Positions 21,853 to 34,400 of a stretch of DNA of 64,000 bases are shown here, piece by piece. Position 1 is the first letter of the stretch, and every line of letters begins with the position of its first letter. The DNA is taken from the NCBI GenBank assembly GCA_900291925.1, contig UWYS01000003.1, positions 186,001-250,000 of the forward strand, written 5' to 3'. Source of the DNA: Thecaphora thlaspeos (lineage: Eukaryota > Basidiomycota > Ustilaginomycetes > Urocystidales > Glomosporiaceae). The translations under genes were made by a program, and so were the position numbers. The notes under the pieces are model-generated. The model was not told where the DNA came from, made no database searches, and worked only from the letters and a program-made list of their open reading frames with translations.

Positions 21853-23132
21853 TACTTGATGACCCCTGTTCTTGCATGCATAGATACGAATCAGGATGAC
21901 GACGAACCGTGACGATCTATAAAACGTTGGAAAGAGAGTGATGCGGGACACCACTTCCAAGACAGGGAAAGAGAGACGGCGACGTGGCGACAGAGTGACG
22001 ACGGCGTTGCAGAAGCGCAAAGCCGCCGGGGCCGAACGGGTGAGGCGAGTCTAGGTGGGCGTGACTGAGCGAGGTGGAAGAGAAGGGTGCGGTGCTCAGC
22101 CCTTCACGGGCGGGAAGTAGCAGTTTAGGCGCGGCCGGCCGTGCGAGTCGGCCCGATGCCGAGGCATGGCGGCGGAAGGGGTCCGAGCCCCCTGGCCAAC
22201 GCGCTTGCGGCAGCCGCCCTATGGCCTAGCGAGCGGGTGAGCACGCGCGAAGTGTAAAGAGGCCCATCACAGAGTGCACTCGACGCGTTGAGCAGGGCCA
22301 CAACCCGGTTGCAGATCTATTCAGACGCGCCTTCGAAAAGAAAGGTGCAGCGAGCCTTGTTGAAACACGTCAGCTAGTCATCTGTTGCCAGGTCGACGAC
22401 AGAGTCAACTGCCAAGCACCCAGATGGGCTGGGCTGGGCTGGGCTGCCCTGCCGCTTGGCAATCCCTCGGCGGGCGCAAAGGGGCGCCACTTTCACCGCG
22501 CACCACTACCAACGAACGCATCCCCCCACCACTCCCCCTCCGCGCGTTCGCTCGCGCACTCCGCTCAAGCATTCACCCACCTCTGGAACGGCTGACAACT
22601 CCTCTACGTACTGCGCCACGCTCGCTACCCTCCCGGATCGCATCGCACCTTCGCAATCTCTTTCGCTCAGGCCGGACTAGTTCATCGCAGCGCTCCACTC
22701 TCACCTCGAAACGGCTCAAGAGCCACTCGGTCGAACCCCGGATCCTTCCTTTTTGGCCCGAGAGGCCGTCTGCCTCAGCTGCTTTCGAACAGTACTTTCG
22801 TCGCCAAGTCGCAGCACGCTCTATACAAGCCTCCGCAGGGTACGAGGATAGGCCAGTCCCGTACATTCGACGATCGTTCGGCGTCCGTCGCTTTGCGTCG
22901 CAACAACTGCCAAGACGATCAACCTGGAATTCTATGGCGTCGCCAAGGGTATGGCTTGAGCTCCACTGACTATTCCGACACTCGCTCCAACCTTGACGCT
23001 CGTGCACCGAGGCGTAGTCCGAGGAACTCGTCTCGCTCGTCCCGTTCGACCAGAAGCTTCCGATCGCGTTCGTTCAGACCGGTCTGCGATTATCCCGTCA
23101 GACACTTTCTCGCACTGGAGCGGAACTGCGCT
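21853..23132. other. Intergenic region and probable leader of the PHD gene
   Basis: No gene was recognised before 23133. A GC-rich stretch at 22085-22210 has some stem-forming potential but no tRNA signature. A GGGCT pentamer array is at 22426-22445. The frame of the PHD gene is open from at least 22893, but the first ATG in it is 23133. Confidence 0.5.
22426..22445. repeat. (GGGCT)n pentamer array
   Basis: Four GGGCT units are directly visible and match the array at 18658-18688. Confidence 0.85.
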
Positions 23133-26100
23133 ATGGCTGCCAGCGCTCCGGCGATCGGACAAAGTTGGTCATCCAGCGTTGCCAGCGGCATCGTCGCCTC
23201 CACCCCCTCCTCGACTGCTACACGCAAGAGGCAGGCCGCTGCTACCCCTACCCCTACCCCTGCCGCTGCCGCTGCCGTCGGCGCCCGAGGCAGCACGCGG
23301 AGAGCCGCTGCCACCCAGGAGTCTTCGATCGCCAGCGACCTCAATCTGATCCGACAGGAGCGGCCTCCCGCAACCATCGCTGCTGAGCCAGTTAGGAGCA
23401 GCCGCATCTCGCCCTCGAAGCCGCGCAAATACTTTGACAAGGGCCTCTTGCTGGCGATCCGGTCCGAGCAGTTGCAGAAGCGCCTCGTCTCGACCAGCGG
23501 GGATCAGAGCATCAAACTGGAGAACGGCAACAGCGGCGGTGGCGAAGAATCCGCACTTTCGTCCGCTGGCGGCGTCTCTGTCGACGCTCCCTCCACTGCT
23601 TCGAGTTGCGCCTTCGGAACAGCAGCAGCAAAAGACGCCGACGCCGACAGGGACGACGACGACGACAGTGACGACAGAGACGGAGCTAGTCGGACACCTC
23701 TGCTGGAGAAGCCAGACTGGTTCCAGCTCGCAGTCCGCGGCCGACAGGCAAAGCTCGCCGCAGCAAAGATGGAGGCGTCCACATCGCTCGAAACGAATGG
23801 GTATGACGCTGCAGACCGCCGGCAGCAGCAGCAGCAGCAGCATTCAGAGGTGCCCGTGCCCGTGGGCGCAGCAGCGGCCTCAAACGCAACACCTTCCGGC
23901 CGTATCTCGTCAGGACTAGTCTCCGGCAGCCCGGCCGGACTGCAGACCGAGGTGATGGGACCGCCGCCGCAGCTGCCACAGGATGCCGCTTACCCACCCC
24001 TCGATCCGCTGGCAGAATACGTCGTCCCGGTCCCCATTGGCAACAAGAAGAAGCCGGCAGCCCCTCCTCCAATGCGCCCTAGCGCCCCGGAAGGCTACGT
24101 CGCTCCTGTAGGACCGAATGGCAAGATGCCCTACGGCCTGGCGCTCGCGGTAGAAGCAGCCGAGCAGAAGGGAAAGTCAGAGCGGGAAAAGACACATCAG
24201 CAGCAGCAGCACGTACAGCAGGCCGATAAACGCTCGAACGGCCAGGCACGGCACACAGGGTGAGTAGCCTAGCTCTATGGGCCGGCCGCGGGACCAAAGA
24301 CTCTATGAGGAGATTGTAGCGAGCGCCGTGGACCCTGCTCCGAGTCTGGGTCGCACTGGTCGCTAGCAAAGAGCGGCGGCCCCAGCAGACGTAGACGAGC
24401 CCTTTGGACCTGGTAGAGGTCAAAGATGTATCTGGTCAATGTCTTTCCAGACCTAGCTTGGTGATCTCGACGGCCGAGGCAGTCAGGTCACCTGGCTTTG
24501 AGGTTGAAAGCGACGGTGCTTCTGGCCGATGCGTCCTTCCGCCGAAGTCGCTCTCATTGGCTCGACCTCAACATCCTTCGATCCTGCCCGAGTGCAGCGT
24601 CAAATGATGCTAGGCAAGAGGAGGCAGAATCTCGGTCAGAAGCCACCAGGCAGAGTGCCGGTGATCAGCAAGAAAGTCGCCGTTGATGGCCCGTTCCAAG
24701 CGATTCGAGGGCGCGCAGGGCAGGATTGCTATGCCTGGCTGGTTTCCGGTTTTCGGCTTGCGCGTCGCAGTTGGCACGGCCGGAGCGAGAGTCCAAATTT
24801 GGGAAAAAGTGCCGAGGCAGGCAACGGCGTTCGCGCCTAACCCGCCATCAGCCCGGCCACAACCTTTTTGTCCTTTGCTTCGACTGCACTGAGAAGACAT
24901 CGTATGACCGCAACGGCCTGGCGACGGGATGGCGACGCCTCAGCCGCTTCGAGAAACAGAGGCGGGGATGATGATGGCGGACCATTCACCTTCGGTGGGC
25001 CTGCTTAATTGGTGACACCTGCTGATGCTGCCGAAGCCAGACGGCTCTTATCGCCCGCGATTCGATGCATCTCTTTGCGTCCAAAAAGAAGCTGTTTCGC
25101 GCGACTGATCCACTGACCTCCGATGCTCTTGACCTCCATTTTTCCCTTACCCCTCCCCTCTTTTCCACGCATTTCTGCCACCATCGACCGATTCTTTCCG
25201 TCTTTTTCTTTTTTCTGGGCCCGTTCACCTTGCATCCGTCCTCACCAATAACTGCGATCCGCACAGCGAGGAACAAAACGCCGCACGGACTGCCAGCCGG
25301 GTGGGAGGCTTGCAAGCAGAGATTAGCAAGTCCCTTCTGTCTGCGACGACTTCGAAGGCAGGTCAATTCGGAGACAACGGGGTGTCGTCCGAGCTCGGCA
25401 CTAGATCACCATCTTCAACGCGTGCGACAACACCTTCGGCCGCCGGCGGCGACGAAGGCGGACTGGCAACCACTAGCCAAGTCAAGGCAGCTTTGCGGCA
25501 GGCGTCAGCGGCGGGTGTTAGTGTGACAGGCGGAGACGACGCCGGCTTTGCCCGGTCCGGATCCGTCCCGCTAATGGACGGCCCAGAACCGATGGAGCTG
25601 GACTCGAACGCAGTAGTTGTCTCTGCGTCCGGGCCATCTTTCATTGCCGCTACCTCCATCCCCGCATTGTCGGCGACTGCGGCTTCAACAGGAAAGCTGA
25701 CAGCGACGCCTGCAACGATCGCCGTCGCTGCCACCACGCCGACCACGAGGAGGCTCGCCTCGGCACGTGGCGCTTCACAGCGAGCGGCTAACTCCATCAG
25801 CGAGGCCTACGCAGCTCCGCAGGCCCTGAGCTTGAGCGGCAGCGCCCGCTCGTCGTCACCCGCTGGTGCCTACGACGCGCTCGACGGTCAGCCTTCCGGC
25901 AGTGTGACGCCGACCAATGGCTCTCTCCGCGGCAAGAAGAAGCAGAAAGTTCTCCGTGTAGAGACGGACCGCAACCGTCGCTCGGCGTCCGCAGCGAGCA
26001 ACGGCCCCAGCACCTCCAACCCTCCCGTCGCGACCAGTAGACCTGTGACGGCTGGGAGAAGTGCAAAGGAGCTGCAGCTGCAGCAGATCCTGATCCCGCC

Positions 26101-28968
26101 TGGCGTGGTCTACGTCAACGGAGCGCTGCGGATTGCTCCGAGTATTCAGGGCGCGTTGATGCCTCCAGAAGTGCCGCTCTCGACCTCGAACTTACTCAGC
26201 CACAAGATGGAGGACAAGGGCGGCTCGAACAACGACTTCTGCGAGGTCTGCAACGGTTATGGCCGCTTTCTCTGCTGCGACGGATGCCCGCGCAGCTTTC
26301 ACTTCTACTGCATGAACCCGCCGCTCGACATCGACGAGATGCCGCCGTCAAACGCAGCCGGCCTCGTCCCGGCCTCGAGGCTTTCCGCCAACAAGGGACA
26401 AGGGAGCGCCGCTAAGGGCAAGGGCAAAGCCGCCAATCAGCGGGGGGCGTCTCCCGACAGCCTTGCGGAACAAGACGTCGAAGAGATGTGGTTTTGCAAC
26501 GTCTGCGTGGCCGAGAGGGTGAGTAATGGGTTGGCTTGCCGTGCTGTGGTGCGAGCCATCTTCGTTTCCTGTGTGCGGACGATTCGGTAACTGACCTAAA
26601 AAGACGACTCGATTTTCACGATCACCTCGCCCTCCAACCGTCGCCGGATTTCAGAACCCGTCCGCGTTCAAGCCGGAAAAGGGGCTGGGTCCGTTTGGGC
26701 CGCTGATTCAGCAAATCCAGCTCGATAACCCGCGCGAATTCCAGCTGCCAGGCGAGATCCGTAACTACTTCAGAGGAGGTGAGTGCTGATCAGGCGGCCG
26801 GCGGGCGCAATGTAAGGGACAGCACAGCAACGAATAGCGCGCGAGCGCGTCCATTGCCACGACCGCATCGTCAGAGAGCCACAGCTGACACGCTTTGGGA
26901 CGTCCGTCGAACGCATCTGTGCGCACGCGTGCGCACGCACTTGCACACACAGTCGCAACTGCCAACGATGGCATCTACACCGATGCCAGCATGGTCCGCC
27001 AGCTTAAAGTCAAGTGAGTCCTTGACGTTGTTAAATATCTTAGGGTTCCTCGACAGCAATAACACTTACTCAACGCAAAAGCATGCTCGTCTCCTTCCGA
27101 TGCACCCGGCGATGTAACGATCTAACAGCAAGCAAGGCTTCCTAGAGGACCGCGATCCTTTCCAGCTCAAGGACAAGGTCGACAAGGCCGTCCTCTGCTA
27201 CCGGTGCGGAGAGTCGGCGCTGCCCTGTCTCTCGGCGTCGGCCGCCAGTGGCCGCAGAAGCACCTCGAAGGCGGCCGAGATCGCCAAGATGGACGCGGCC
27301 ATCGCAAGCAGCCAGACGAGCGCCGACCCGACCGTCAAGGAGGGCACGGGCTGGCGCAAGATTGCCAGCTGCGACTTCTGCCCTCTGCACTGGCACATCG
27401 ACTGCGTCGATCCGCCGATGATCTCGATGCCGCACGTCTCGCGCAAGTGGATGTGCCCCGCCCACAGCGACCACGTCCAGCCGAAGCGACGCATCCCGCG
27501 CATCGGGCCGGCCGCCCCTCAGACAGTAGACCTCCCCGTGCCGAGTGCCGCCAACATCGGTCCAGGGCGGCACTACCGGACGCGCGTGCTCAACAACGGT
27601 GACATCGACATCATCCCGGACCCGCTCGACTCCTACTTTGGCGCCGAAGGGGGCGGGCGCAGCCTGGAAAAGGGATGGGACGGCATCGCAGGCGTCACCA
27701 ACGGTCGCTCGACCACTTCGGGCGGCTCGGTGCTGACGAGCAGATTCCGCTACCGTCTTCCGGAAAAGGTCATCCGGACCGACTTCTGGAACAAGGTCGC
27801 AGGTAGCGACCCTGCGAGGATCGGCGATATCTTCTATGTGGCGGCGCAGGACATGCTCGACGGACGGCACGGTGCCAGGGTGATGCTGGCCGACGACCAG
27901 GCGGAGCCGCTGCTGGGGACGAGGTACAGGCCCTTCGGACAGCGCGAGTACCCGCGATCGGGTCTCGACTCGCTGGCCGACATCGCAATTGCCCGGTTGA
28001 TGGGCGATGCGCTGACGCAGGGCGATGGCGTCGACTACGTCCGACCGTCGAGAACGCGGAAGATCGTCGAGGCCGCGCTTCAGGTCGAGCTGCCGGCGTC
28101 GCAATACGACGAGATGTGGGTGCCGGAGTCGAGCATGCGCGCTTCGCTCGAAGACGAGAACGCAGACGGGGCAGAGCAGGTTTTGAGGGAAGGGTCTCTG
28201 ATGGACAAGGGGCAAGTAATAGCAGCATTGACGACGGCGGAGTCATCTCGCGGCCAAGCTCTAGCCACACCCGCGACCAACAAACGGAAACGGGAGGGCG
28301 GAGGCGACGAGTCGGACGCCAGCAGCTCCCTCACCGACCTCTCGGACGACGACGAAGACGGCCTTTTCGTCCGCAAGACGGCCAAGACCTCTTCGACGCA
28401 GCCGCCGCAGACGCCTCGCAACCATGCCGCATTCTCGGCGGGCAAGGAGAAGATGTCGACGCCGAGACGCAACCTCTCGAAGCGGAGCGCCGCCGCCGCC
28501 GCCGAAGCCGCCATCCAGGCCGGTGGAGGAGGGACAGGCAATGTGCCCAACACCATCACCCGACCTCGGTCTGTCTCTCAGGGGGTCAGCGCCGCAGGTG
28601 CTGCCGGTGCTGCTGCTGCGGCCGGTGCTATTGGTGGTAGCTCGTCGTCAGCACTTTCTACCACCGCCGGCGCCATCGCGAGCGCCACTGCGACCGCTAC
28701 GCCATCCGTCAAGACGATTGTGACGGCAGGAGGGGGCAGCAAGAAGAAGCAACGACTCGAAGCCTCCGCCGCCGGCGGACCGCCCGCCTCGACGATCAGC
28801 GCCAATGCCGAGGCAGACACCGAGTTGCAGACGACCAAGCACGATGCGGCGGTGCTGAGGGAACAGTACGAGCAGGCGAGAAAGGAGGTGGAACAGCTGC
28901 GAGCGGTGCAGGAGCTGATGCGCATCAAGGGCCCCGGCAAGCTGTTGGAGTTCCTCCTCGCGCCGTGA
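23133..28968 (+). CDS. RCO1: Rco1/PHF12-like double PHD-finger protein
   Basis: Proposed exons are 23133-24259, 25267-26518, 26604-26778, 26953-27013 and 27129-28968; all phases agree and give 1484 aa. PHD1 (about residues 698-792) has FCEVC, CCDGC, HFYC and WFCNVC. A conserved GPFGPLIQQIQLDNPREFQL segment follows (about residues 815-850), matching the region after PHD1 in Rco1, S. pombe Cph1 and animal PHF12. PHD2 (about 892-982) has LCYRC, SCDFC, HIDC and WMCPAH. A C-terminal coiled coil (about 1436-1484) ends in IKGPGKLLEFLLAP. In Rpd3S/Clr6 complex II, Rco1 binds nucleosomes with the chromodomain protein Eaf3 and directs histone deacetylation over transcribed genes. Both PHD fingers carry internal insertions. 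The 1-kb first intron is the weakest part of the model; acceptor 26604 was preferred to 26655 (same phase) for its CTGAC branch site. Confidence 0.82.
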
Positions 28969-29251
28969 TGTAACCTGCTCGTCTGTCGTTTGGTGCGCGG
29001 AGCAGAGGAGGATTGGCCAGTGCATGGAATCTAAATCATGGCATCAGTTCTGATCGTCTGCCGTACGCTCTTTACTACTCGGACCGAGTCTCCTGAGGCG
29101 CATGTAAGTGGGCGTTTTGTGAGTCTACGTGCTGCCAGCCAAGGGCGGTCGGAGGGGAAGCGAAAAGGCTTGGACAGAGTAATGCAGAGAACAGGATCAG
29201 GATAAGAGCAGGAGGAGAGATGAATGTGAGGAAAGGCATGAGGCGATCTCA

Positions 29252-30618
29252 TCAAGTGCTGGCTCCGTGGTCTTGCTGCGTCAGGTGCTGCATGATGACT
29301 TCGTACCTGCTCGAGAGGGGAGACGTTGACGAGCGTATCGACCAAGATCAAGAAAGGGTCAGTCATCTTCTCTGAGCTCTGCTCCCGCGAAGAGAACAAA
29401 CACAAGAGGTCAAAGGTGAGAGTGAAGGGGAAGGGAGGTCTACTCACGTGAGGATCGTCAAAGCCGAGCTGGGTACGGTCCTGATGAGGTTGACTCCCAT
29501 ACCCTTGTAGAAGCCTCTGATGCCTTCCTCCTTTACTATTGTCCTGATCGTCTGAAAGAGACCTGAATACCGCCCTCCGCCACCTTGCGTTGTTTTTCTT
29601 AATGTCGCTTCCCCCTTCCCACCACCCGCTGCCGCTGGTGTCCCCGACGAAGAGGTACGAGGTTGCATCTGCAGCCTCGTCCTCAACACCTCGTGTGGAT
29701 ACGTTGTGACGCTCGCAATCATCTTCGCGCTACTGCTGCACGCTAGGATCGTACTTGGATGCAGCTCACCGCTTCCGCCTCCTTCCATCGTAGCCTGTAT
29801 CGCCTTTTCCTTGAAAGCTTCGTACAGCGGGAATTGTACCGCGACGTGGCTGACACCGAAAAGACTCGGCAGTAGGCCTTTGTAGAATCCGCGCAGTCCT
29901 TCCGTCTTGAAGATCTGGATGAACGCATCGCCCGTATGTCTGTATCGACCCACGGCATTCGTTCCGCCAGACTGCAGCATGAAACGTGTCTTCACCACCC
30001 ACAGCGGCGAGGTGCAGATCGTGCTGGCAGCTCCGGCTGTCATGGCGGAAAGGATGTGGTTGAGGAAATCTTCTTCGCCCGTCTGACTGACGTCGTGTGC
30101 AAGAAGGTGCTTGCAGCTGTCATAGACGGTAAAGTAGATGGCCCAGGTTGGGAGGTAGCCGAAGATCGTAGGACCCAGACCGCGGTAGAAGCCACGGAAA
30201 CCGTCGTCATGCCAAATCCGCTTCATCGTATCTTCCGTGGCAGCGTGGATGAGAAGGGAGTAAAGGACAAGTAAGCGCTCGTGGCTTCGCAGCAGGGAAA
30301 AAGACCAGGGGAGACACTGCTTGCCAACTCACCACCCAAACCAATGTACCTCACCCCCTGCTCCGCCGCGATGTCACTGGTTGTCACGGCCGCCTTGAGG
30401 GATAATCCTTGCCGCCTCGCCGCCGTCACTGCTGCCTGTGATGACAACGTCGATGGTCCTGCCGTTCCCAAAGCTGCTGCTGATGGCCGAAAGCCGCCTA
30501 ACCCAGTCGGTCTCCTGCCTTCTTGTGCCTGCAACCGCGTCTTTACCACGTCGAGCGGGCAGGTAACGACGCTCGAGACCAGGCCGGCACAGGCGCCGGC
30601 GATGGCGGAGGAGTGCAT
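29252..30618 (-). CDS. YIA6: Mitochondrial carrier of the NAD+/pyrimidine nucleotide group
   Basis: Exons, in transcript order, are 30618-30333, 30231-29448 and 29306-29252, giving 374 aa. The three carrier signatures are PLDVVKTRLQAQ, PLWVVKTRFMLQS and YPHEVLRTRLQMQ. A Trp at the second position-three site is typical of the NAD+, folate/FAD and pyrimidine-nucleotide carriers. GYLPTWAIYFTVYD and SSAKMIASVTTYPHE favour the NAD+ carriers Yia6/Ndt1, which import cytosolic NAD+ across the inner mitochondrial membrane. The matrix loop after the first signature carries about 55 extra Ala/Gly/Ser/Arg residues. The last exon adds only 17 residues and restores the expected end after ALTILTYE. The ATG at 30618 is the first after an in-frame stop upstream; another 5' exon cannot be excluded. 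Pyrimidine nucleotide carrier (Rim2) is the main alternative. It converges with the PHD gene (283 nt between stops). Confidence 0.85.
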
Positions 30619-31826
30619 CTTGACCTGGGCTCGTGCGGCGTGGACGACGCTGCCGATGTCGCTGCCACCGCCACAGCTGCTTCTGCTGCTGTTACGGCCG
30701 GATAATGCAGAAGGAGCGGTCGTGGGTCGTCAACGTTGAAGCTGGCAATGACGGTGGTGCGGAAGGTTGTCCGCCTCAACTGGGCGCCAGCTGGAAGCGT
30801 GATAGCCGCAGGAGTGTGGCTTTGTCGATTCTACTACTGGTGCGGCTGCTGCCTAAGGGCGCACACTATGGTCTAGTGAGAGCAATGGGAACGACAAAGT
30901 TGGCTCGAGCGCGGAGGGTCTGACAATCAGCGTGCGCTGGCAGCCCGGGTGGGTCCGATAAGCCGGGCGGTAAGGGCAAGTGCCGAGCGACAGTGTCAGG
31001 CCTGCCTTGGATACTGGCTAAGTAGTTGCTGTGACTGACAACAATCGTCGGAGGTGATCCGTGCAATACGCTCGAAAGGAAATTAAGGGCCGGAAGCAGT
31101 CCGATGGTGACGAGTGTGATTGTACGGTGGCAAATACGCCGGTGTGCCGATGCCGATAAGTCGATCGTCGAGAGGCAAAGGTATCGCAAGAGGAGGTCGC
31201 CTCTTCTGTGAAAAGAAGGGACAGAGGTGCGATGGTGGGCGGATTGTGGTGGTAGAGATAACGGGCGAAACGAAGGTGGGGTTGAAGAGGCGGTGGAGCG
31301 CTCGGTCCGTCGGCCGCGGGGGTGGACGGGCCGCCCTTCTGATTCCACGCGCCCACCTCTCCGCCCTGGTACAGGCCAGCCCGGGCGTGCCAACGCGCAC
31401 AAACGCGCGTGATCGGCCCACCTTTACCACCATTACCTCTTTGACCTTTTTGCCACAGCAACACCCAGAGGGGATCTGTCCCTCGCGGCACTGGAGAGAG
31501 GCGATGCAGGCTCACCCGCCACACCTCTAACGCCGTATCGCGATCCGTACCGCGTCGTTTATCCGTCCTGCCATCGAGGGGGCTCACACACTCGCACATG
31601 TTCACCAAGTAAGCATCTGTTGCCGGCAAGCTTGCTTCGTCTTGCTTCTTGCAAGCTAATGTGTAGATACAGTAATAATGTGCAGATCTAATCCGGGAAG
31701 GGAGCGTGGTACGTCATCTCGCGATGAGACGAACTACCTGGCAGAATGGGGCGGGTCGAGGACCGAACCGAACGAGCACCTGCGACGCAATCGCTCGCTT
31801 CCCTACGTCTCGCCCCAACTCCGCGC
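30619..31826. other. Intergenic region between carrier and ERG4
   Basis: This holds the upstream region of the carrier and the 3' side of ERG4, both on the minus strand. Open frames here are Arg/Pro/His-rich without recognisable motifs. No RNA gene or mobile element was seen. Confidence 0.5.
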
Positions 31827-33428
31827 TTAGTAGACAAAGGGAATGAAACGGTACCTGACTATTGAGCAGTACTTTTCCCAGTCCTTGCCGTACTTCTTCT
31901 CACACCGCTCAAAGTCCCTTCCGCAGCGGTGGGTGAGGACGGCGAGGAAGAAGAGGCAGTAATAGTAGGGGATGACCGAGTTCATGCCGGCAATCGCGCC
32001 CCACAGGAAAGACTGCGTCCAGTCGGCCGTGTAGTTGGGCTTGCGCAGGAACTGCCACCAGCCGTCGATCAGCAGCGCATTGCCGTGCTCCGTCTGCAGG
32101 TACCGCGGGTTCTCGAGCGTCGACCAGGGCCACTGTGGGAAGGTCCAGCGTACCGCGTATGTTCCCTGGAGGTGCATCCGGAAGCGCGACTTTTGCGCCA
32201 TCGACGAATCAAAGACGTAGTGCGCAAAGATGAGCAGCGAAAACATGAAGACGTAAGTCAGCGTGCTGAACTTGTAGTAGTGAGGCGGGTGGGCGGCCAT
32301 GTAGACGATGCTGTAGCAGTAGGTAAAGGGAACGCCGGCAAAGTTCCAGAAGATGACCATGAAGCCCCACTTTTCGTGGAACATGTCCCACGTCTGCGGG
32401 ATGCACTCCTCGCCCTTTGCGCACGCGTTAATGTATAGGCCCGTCGCGAGCACCATAAAGGCCATGTTCGGAGTGACATAGCCGTAAACTTCGTACTGCT
32501 TGCAGGCGCCGCTGACGCTGATGAGGAAAAGGAGGACCCAGGGGATGCGGACCTCAGCCCACATCTTGAGGTCGACGTTGCCAATGCGCGGGTTGAGGGC
32601 GGCGCCCATGAAGAAGTCGTAGGCAAAGTTGCCGCTCATGCGGTGAGCCTGGTTGGTGAGGACGGCGTGGAAGTAGGTGGCGATGCTGACGGCGTAGCCG
32701 GCAATCATCGAGACGGTCATGTACTCGCCAAAGTGTTCGATGATGGTCGTAAGGCGGTAGAGACCCGAGACGTGGAGGGCAGCGCAGACGACGAGGGTCG
32801 CATAGAACGATGAGAGGGCATTGCACTTGTACATGAGCGTCTTGTAATTGAGCGAGGGGACGGGAAGGCCCTCCTGCCAGTAGCCAGGCATGACGACGGC
32901 GAGGAGGAACTGAAAGACCATCAGTCCGCCGTAGCCGGCGAAGGCGCGCTTGGTCGGGTAAGCATCATTATAGACGTGGGCGCCCATGCGCTGGAAAAAG
33001 GGAACGACGTCGTCGAGACCGTTTGGGATGACAAGCTTGCCATCATAGAGCCAGAGGCAGATCCAGAGGTAGTACATGAGCAGGGGGAAGAGGGTCATCA
33101 TGGCGGTGACAACGACGGGACCGCCGAACTCCCAGTCGTCGTGAGAGTCTAGAAGCTTGTCCTTTTCGCGGCCTTTTTCGGTGACGACGATGCCGGGCAA
33201 GTACTTGATCATGGTGTTCTGCTTTCCGCCACCCATGATCTGCTCATCTTTCATGTCGAAGTTGAGGTAGGAGTGCTTGGGGACGTAGTTCTTGTCGGCC
33301 TGGTGCTGGACGTCGTCCTCGACGGCGGCCTGCTTCTGGGCGGCCGAGGGTGCGGCGCCGGTGGCGGACGCAGCGGCAGCATCCTTTTTTGCGGCGCTCC
33401 TGGTGCGGAGACCGGCAGAGTCGGCCAT
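31827..33428 (-). CDS. ERG4: Delta(24(24(1)))-sterol reductase
   Basis: This intronless 533-aa protein belongs to the ERG4/ERG24 sterol reductase family. The C-terminal signatures are clear: LLIDGWWQFLRKPNYTADW and THRCGRDFERCEKKYGKDW, ending in YRFIPFVY. Eight or so hydrophobic segments begin at about residue 100 (VVVTAMMTLFPLLMYYLW). The N-terminal 50 residues are Ala-rich and polar. Erg4 catalyses the last step of ergosterol synthesis, NADPH-dependent reduction of the C24(28) double bond, in the ER membrane. The WxxCLWLYDG and DFFMGAALNPRIG segments place it with Erg4 rather than the C14 reductase Erg24. The start ATG at 33428 is the first in frame and the length is close to that of other fungal Erg4 proteins. 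Confidence 0.93.
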   Translation of the reverse strand: MADSAGLRTRSAAKKDAAAASATGAAPSAAQKQAAVEDDVQHQADKNYVPKHSYLNFDMKDEQIMGGGKQNTMIKYLPGIVVTEKGREKDKLLDSHDDWEFGGPVVVTAMMTLFPLLMYYLWICLWLYDGKLVIPNGLDDVVPFFQRMGAHVYNDAYPTKRAFAGYGGLMVFQFLLAVVMPGYWQEGLPVPSLNYKTLMYKCNALSSFYATLVVCAALHVSGLYRLTTIIEHFGEYMTVSMIAGYAVSIATYFHAVLTNQAHRMSGNFAYDFFMGAALNPRIGNVDLKMWAEVRIPWVLLFLISVSGACKQYEVYGYVTPNMAFMVLATGLYINACAKGEECIPQTWDMFHEKWGFMVIFWNFAGVPFTYCYSIVYMAAHPPHYYKFSTLTYVFMFSLLIFAHYVFDSSMAQKSRFRMHLQGTYAVRWTFPQWPWSTLENPRYLQTEHGNALLIDGWWQFLRKPNYTADWTQSFLWGAIAGMNSVIPYYYCLFFLAVLTHRCGRDFERCEKKYGKDWEKYCSIVRYRFIPFVY

Positions 33429-34400
33429 CTTGCAGAGTTGGACCGGAGGGGCGGGGAGGGGAGGGGCAAAGCGGAGTGGAGAGGAGTGGTTGAGGTGGTG
33501 AGAGGGATAGGAGGGGGAGAAGGCCTGACGCTGTCCGAGACAAGCAAACGGAAGAAAAAGCCGCGGGTTGCCCGCGGGTGCGCGTACGTGCTTTCCGCGG
33601 GCGGGCCAACGAAAAGCTGCACAGCCAGTTACGCGCCCCTGCGGCCCCGAAGAGCAACACTGAATCAGGCCATATTTTTTTTTCCCTGGCCGGAGCGCGC
33701 GCGTCCCTGCCCGCGCTGCCGCCTACCGCCTACCGCCTGCCGGCCTGCCGGCCGGCTGGGCGCTGGAACGGACTTTCGGATCCGCTGGACTCCAGGATGA
33801 ATCGACTCTGCAGGCAGGCGATATCGCCGCTTTCGCCGGAAGTGGCGGCCGGGGCTCGGCCTCCGCAGATGACCGTCGGGTCCACGCAAGCTGTTGTCAC
33901 TCGTGCTGACGGACGACCCCCAGGTTGGCCGCTGTTGTTTGTCGAGGCGGTGTACGTACATACATATGTACAGAATCGGCTGTGCAGCACATTTACGAGT
34001 GGGCGGCCATGTGTCGGTCTTGTTCATCAGCGAATCAAGCTGCGATCTGGCACGCAAGAAACACAGGTGCAGCTGCCCCTACTCTACTGTACAGCTGACG
34101 AGGGTCGCTGGTCTCTCTGCCCCGCACATCAAGCATTTGGCCCCCGCTTTTCTCTCCACGAAGGGGGTTCACGAGGCCCCTGTCGAGATGGCGGTACACT
34201 GTACGACTCGTCAGGTCATGGCGGATCAGCGCAGCGCAGCAGAAGGAAGAGCGGGTCGCACTCGCCAAGCGGGCTGCCCGTCCAGCGGCGATATAAGGAG
34301 GGGCCCAAAGGCATGTAACTCTCGTTCCCTCTTTATCACATTGACGTCGCCTCCCACCCTTCTTTCTGCCCACCGCTCCCTCGCGCGGCTGACGGACAGG
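33429..34400. other. Intergenic region between ERG4 and the GH125 relic
   Basis: This contains the ERG4 promoter on the minus strand and the upstream part of the GH125 relic. A GATATAAGG TATA-like site is at about 34290 and TACTGTAC/ACTGTAC motifs are at about 34087 and 34195. The missing N-terminal half of GH125 could not be found here in any frame. Confidence 0.5.

Noticed and set aside
22085..22210. GC-rich, possibly structured stretch resembling an RNA gene
   Set aside because: No tRNA T-loop consensus, no acceptor-stem pairing or snRNA signature could be found by eye.
24529..24840. Possible extra exon inside the long intron of the Rco1-like gene
   Set aside because: No conserved residues, and the phase of 24259 joined to 25267 is already correct without it.
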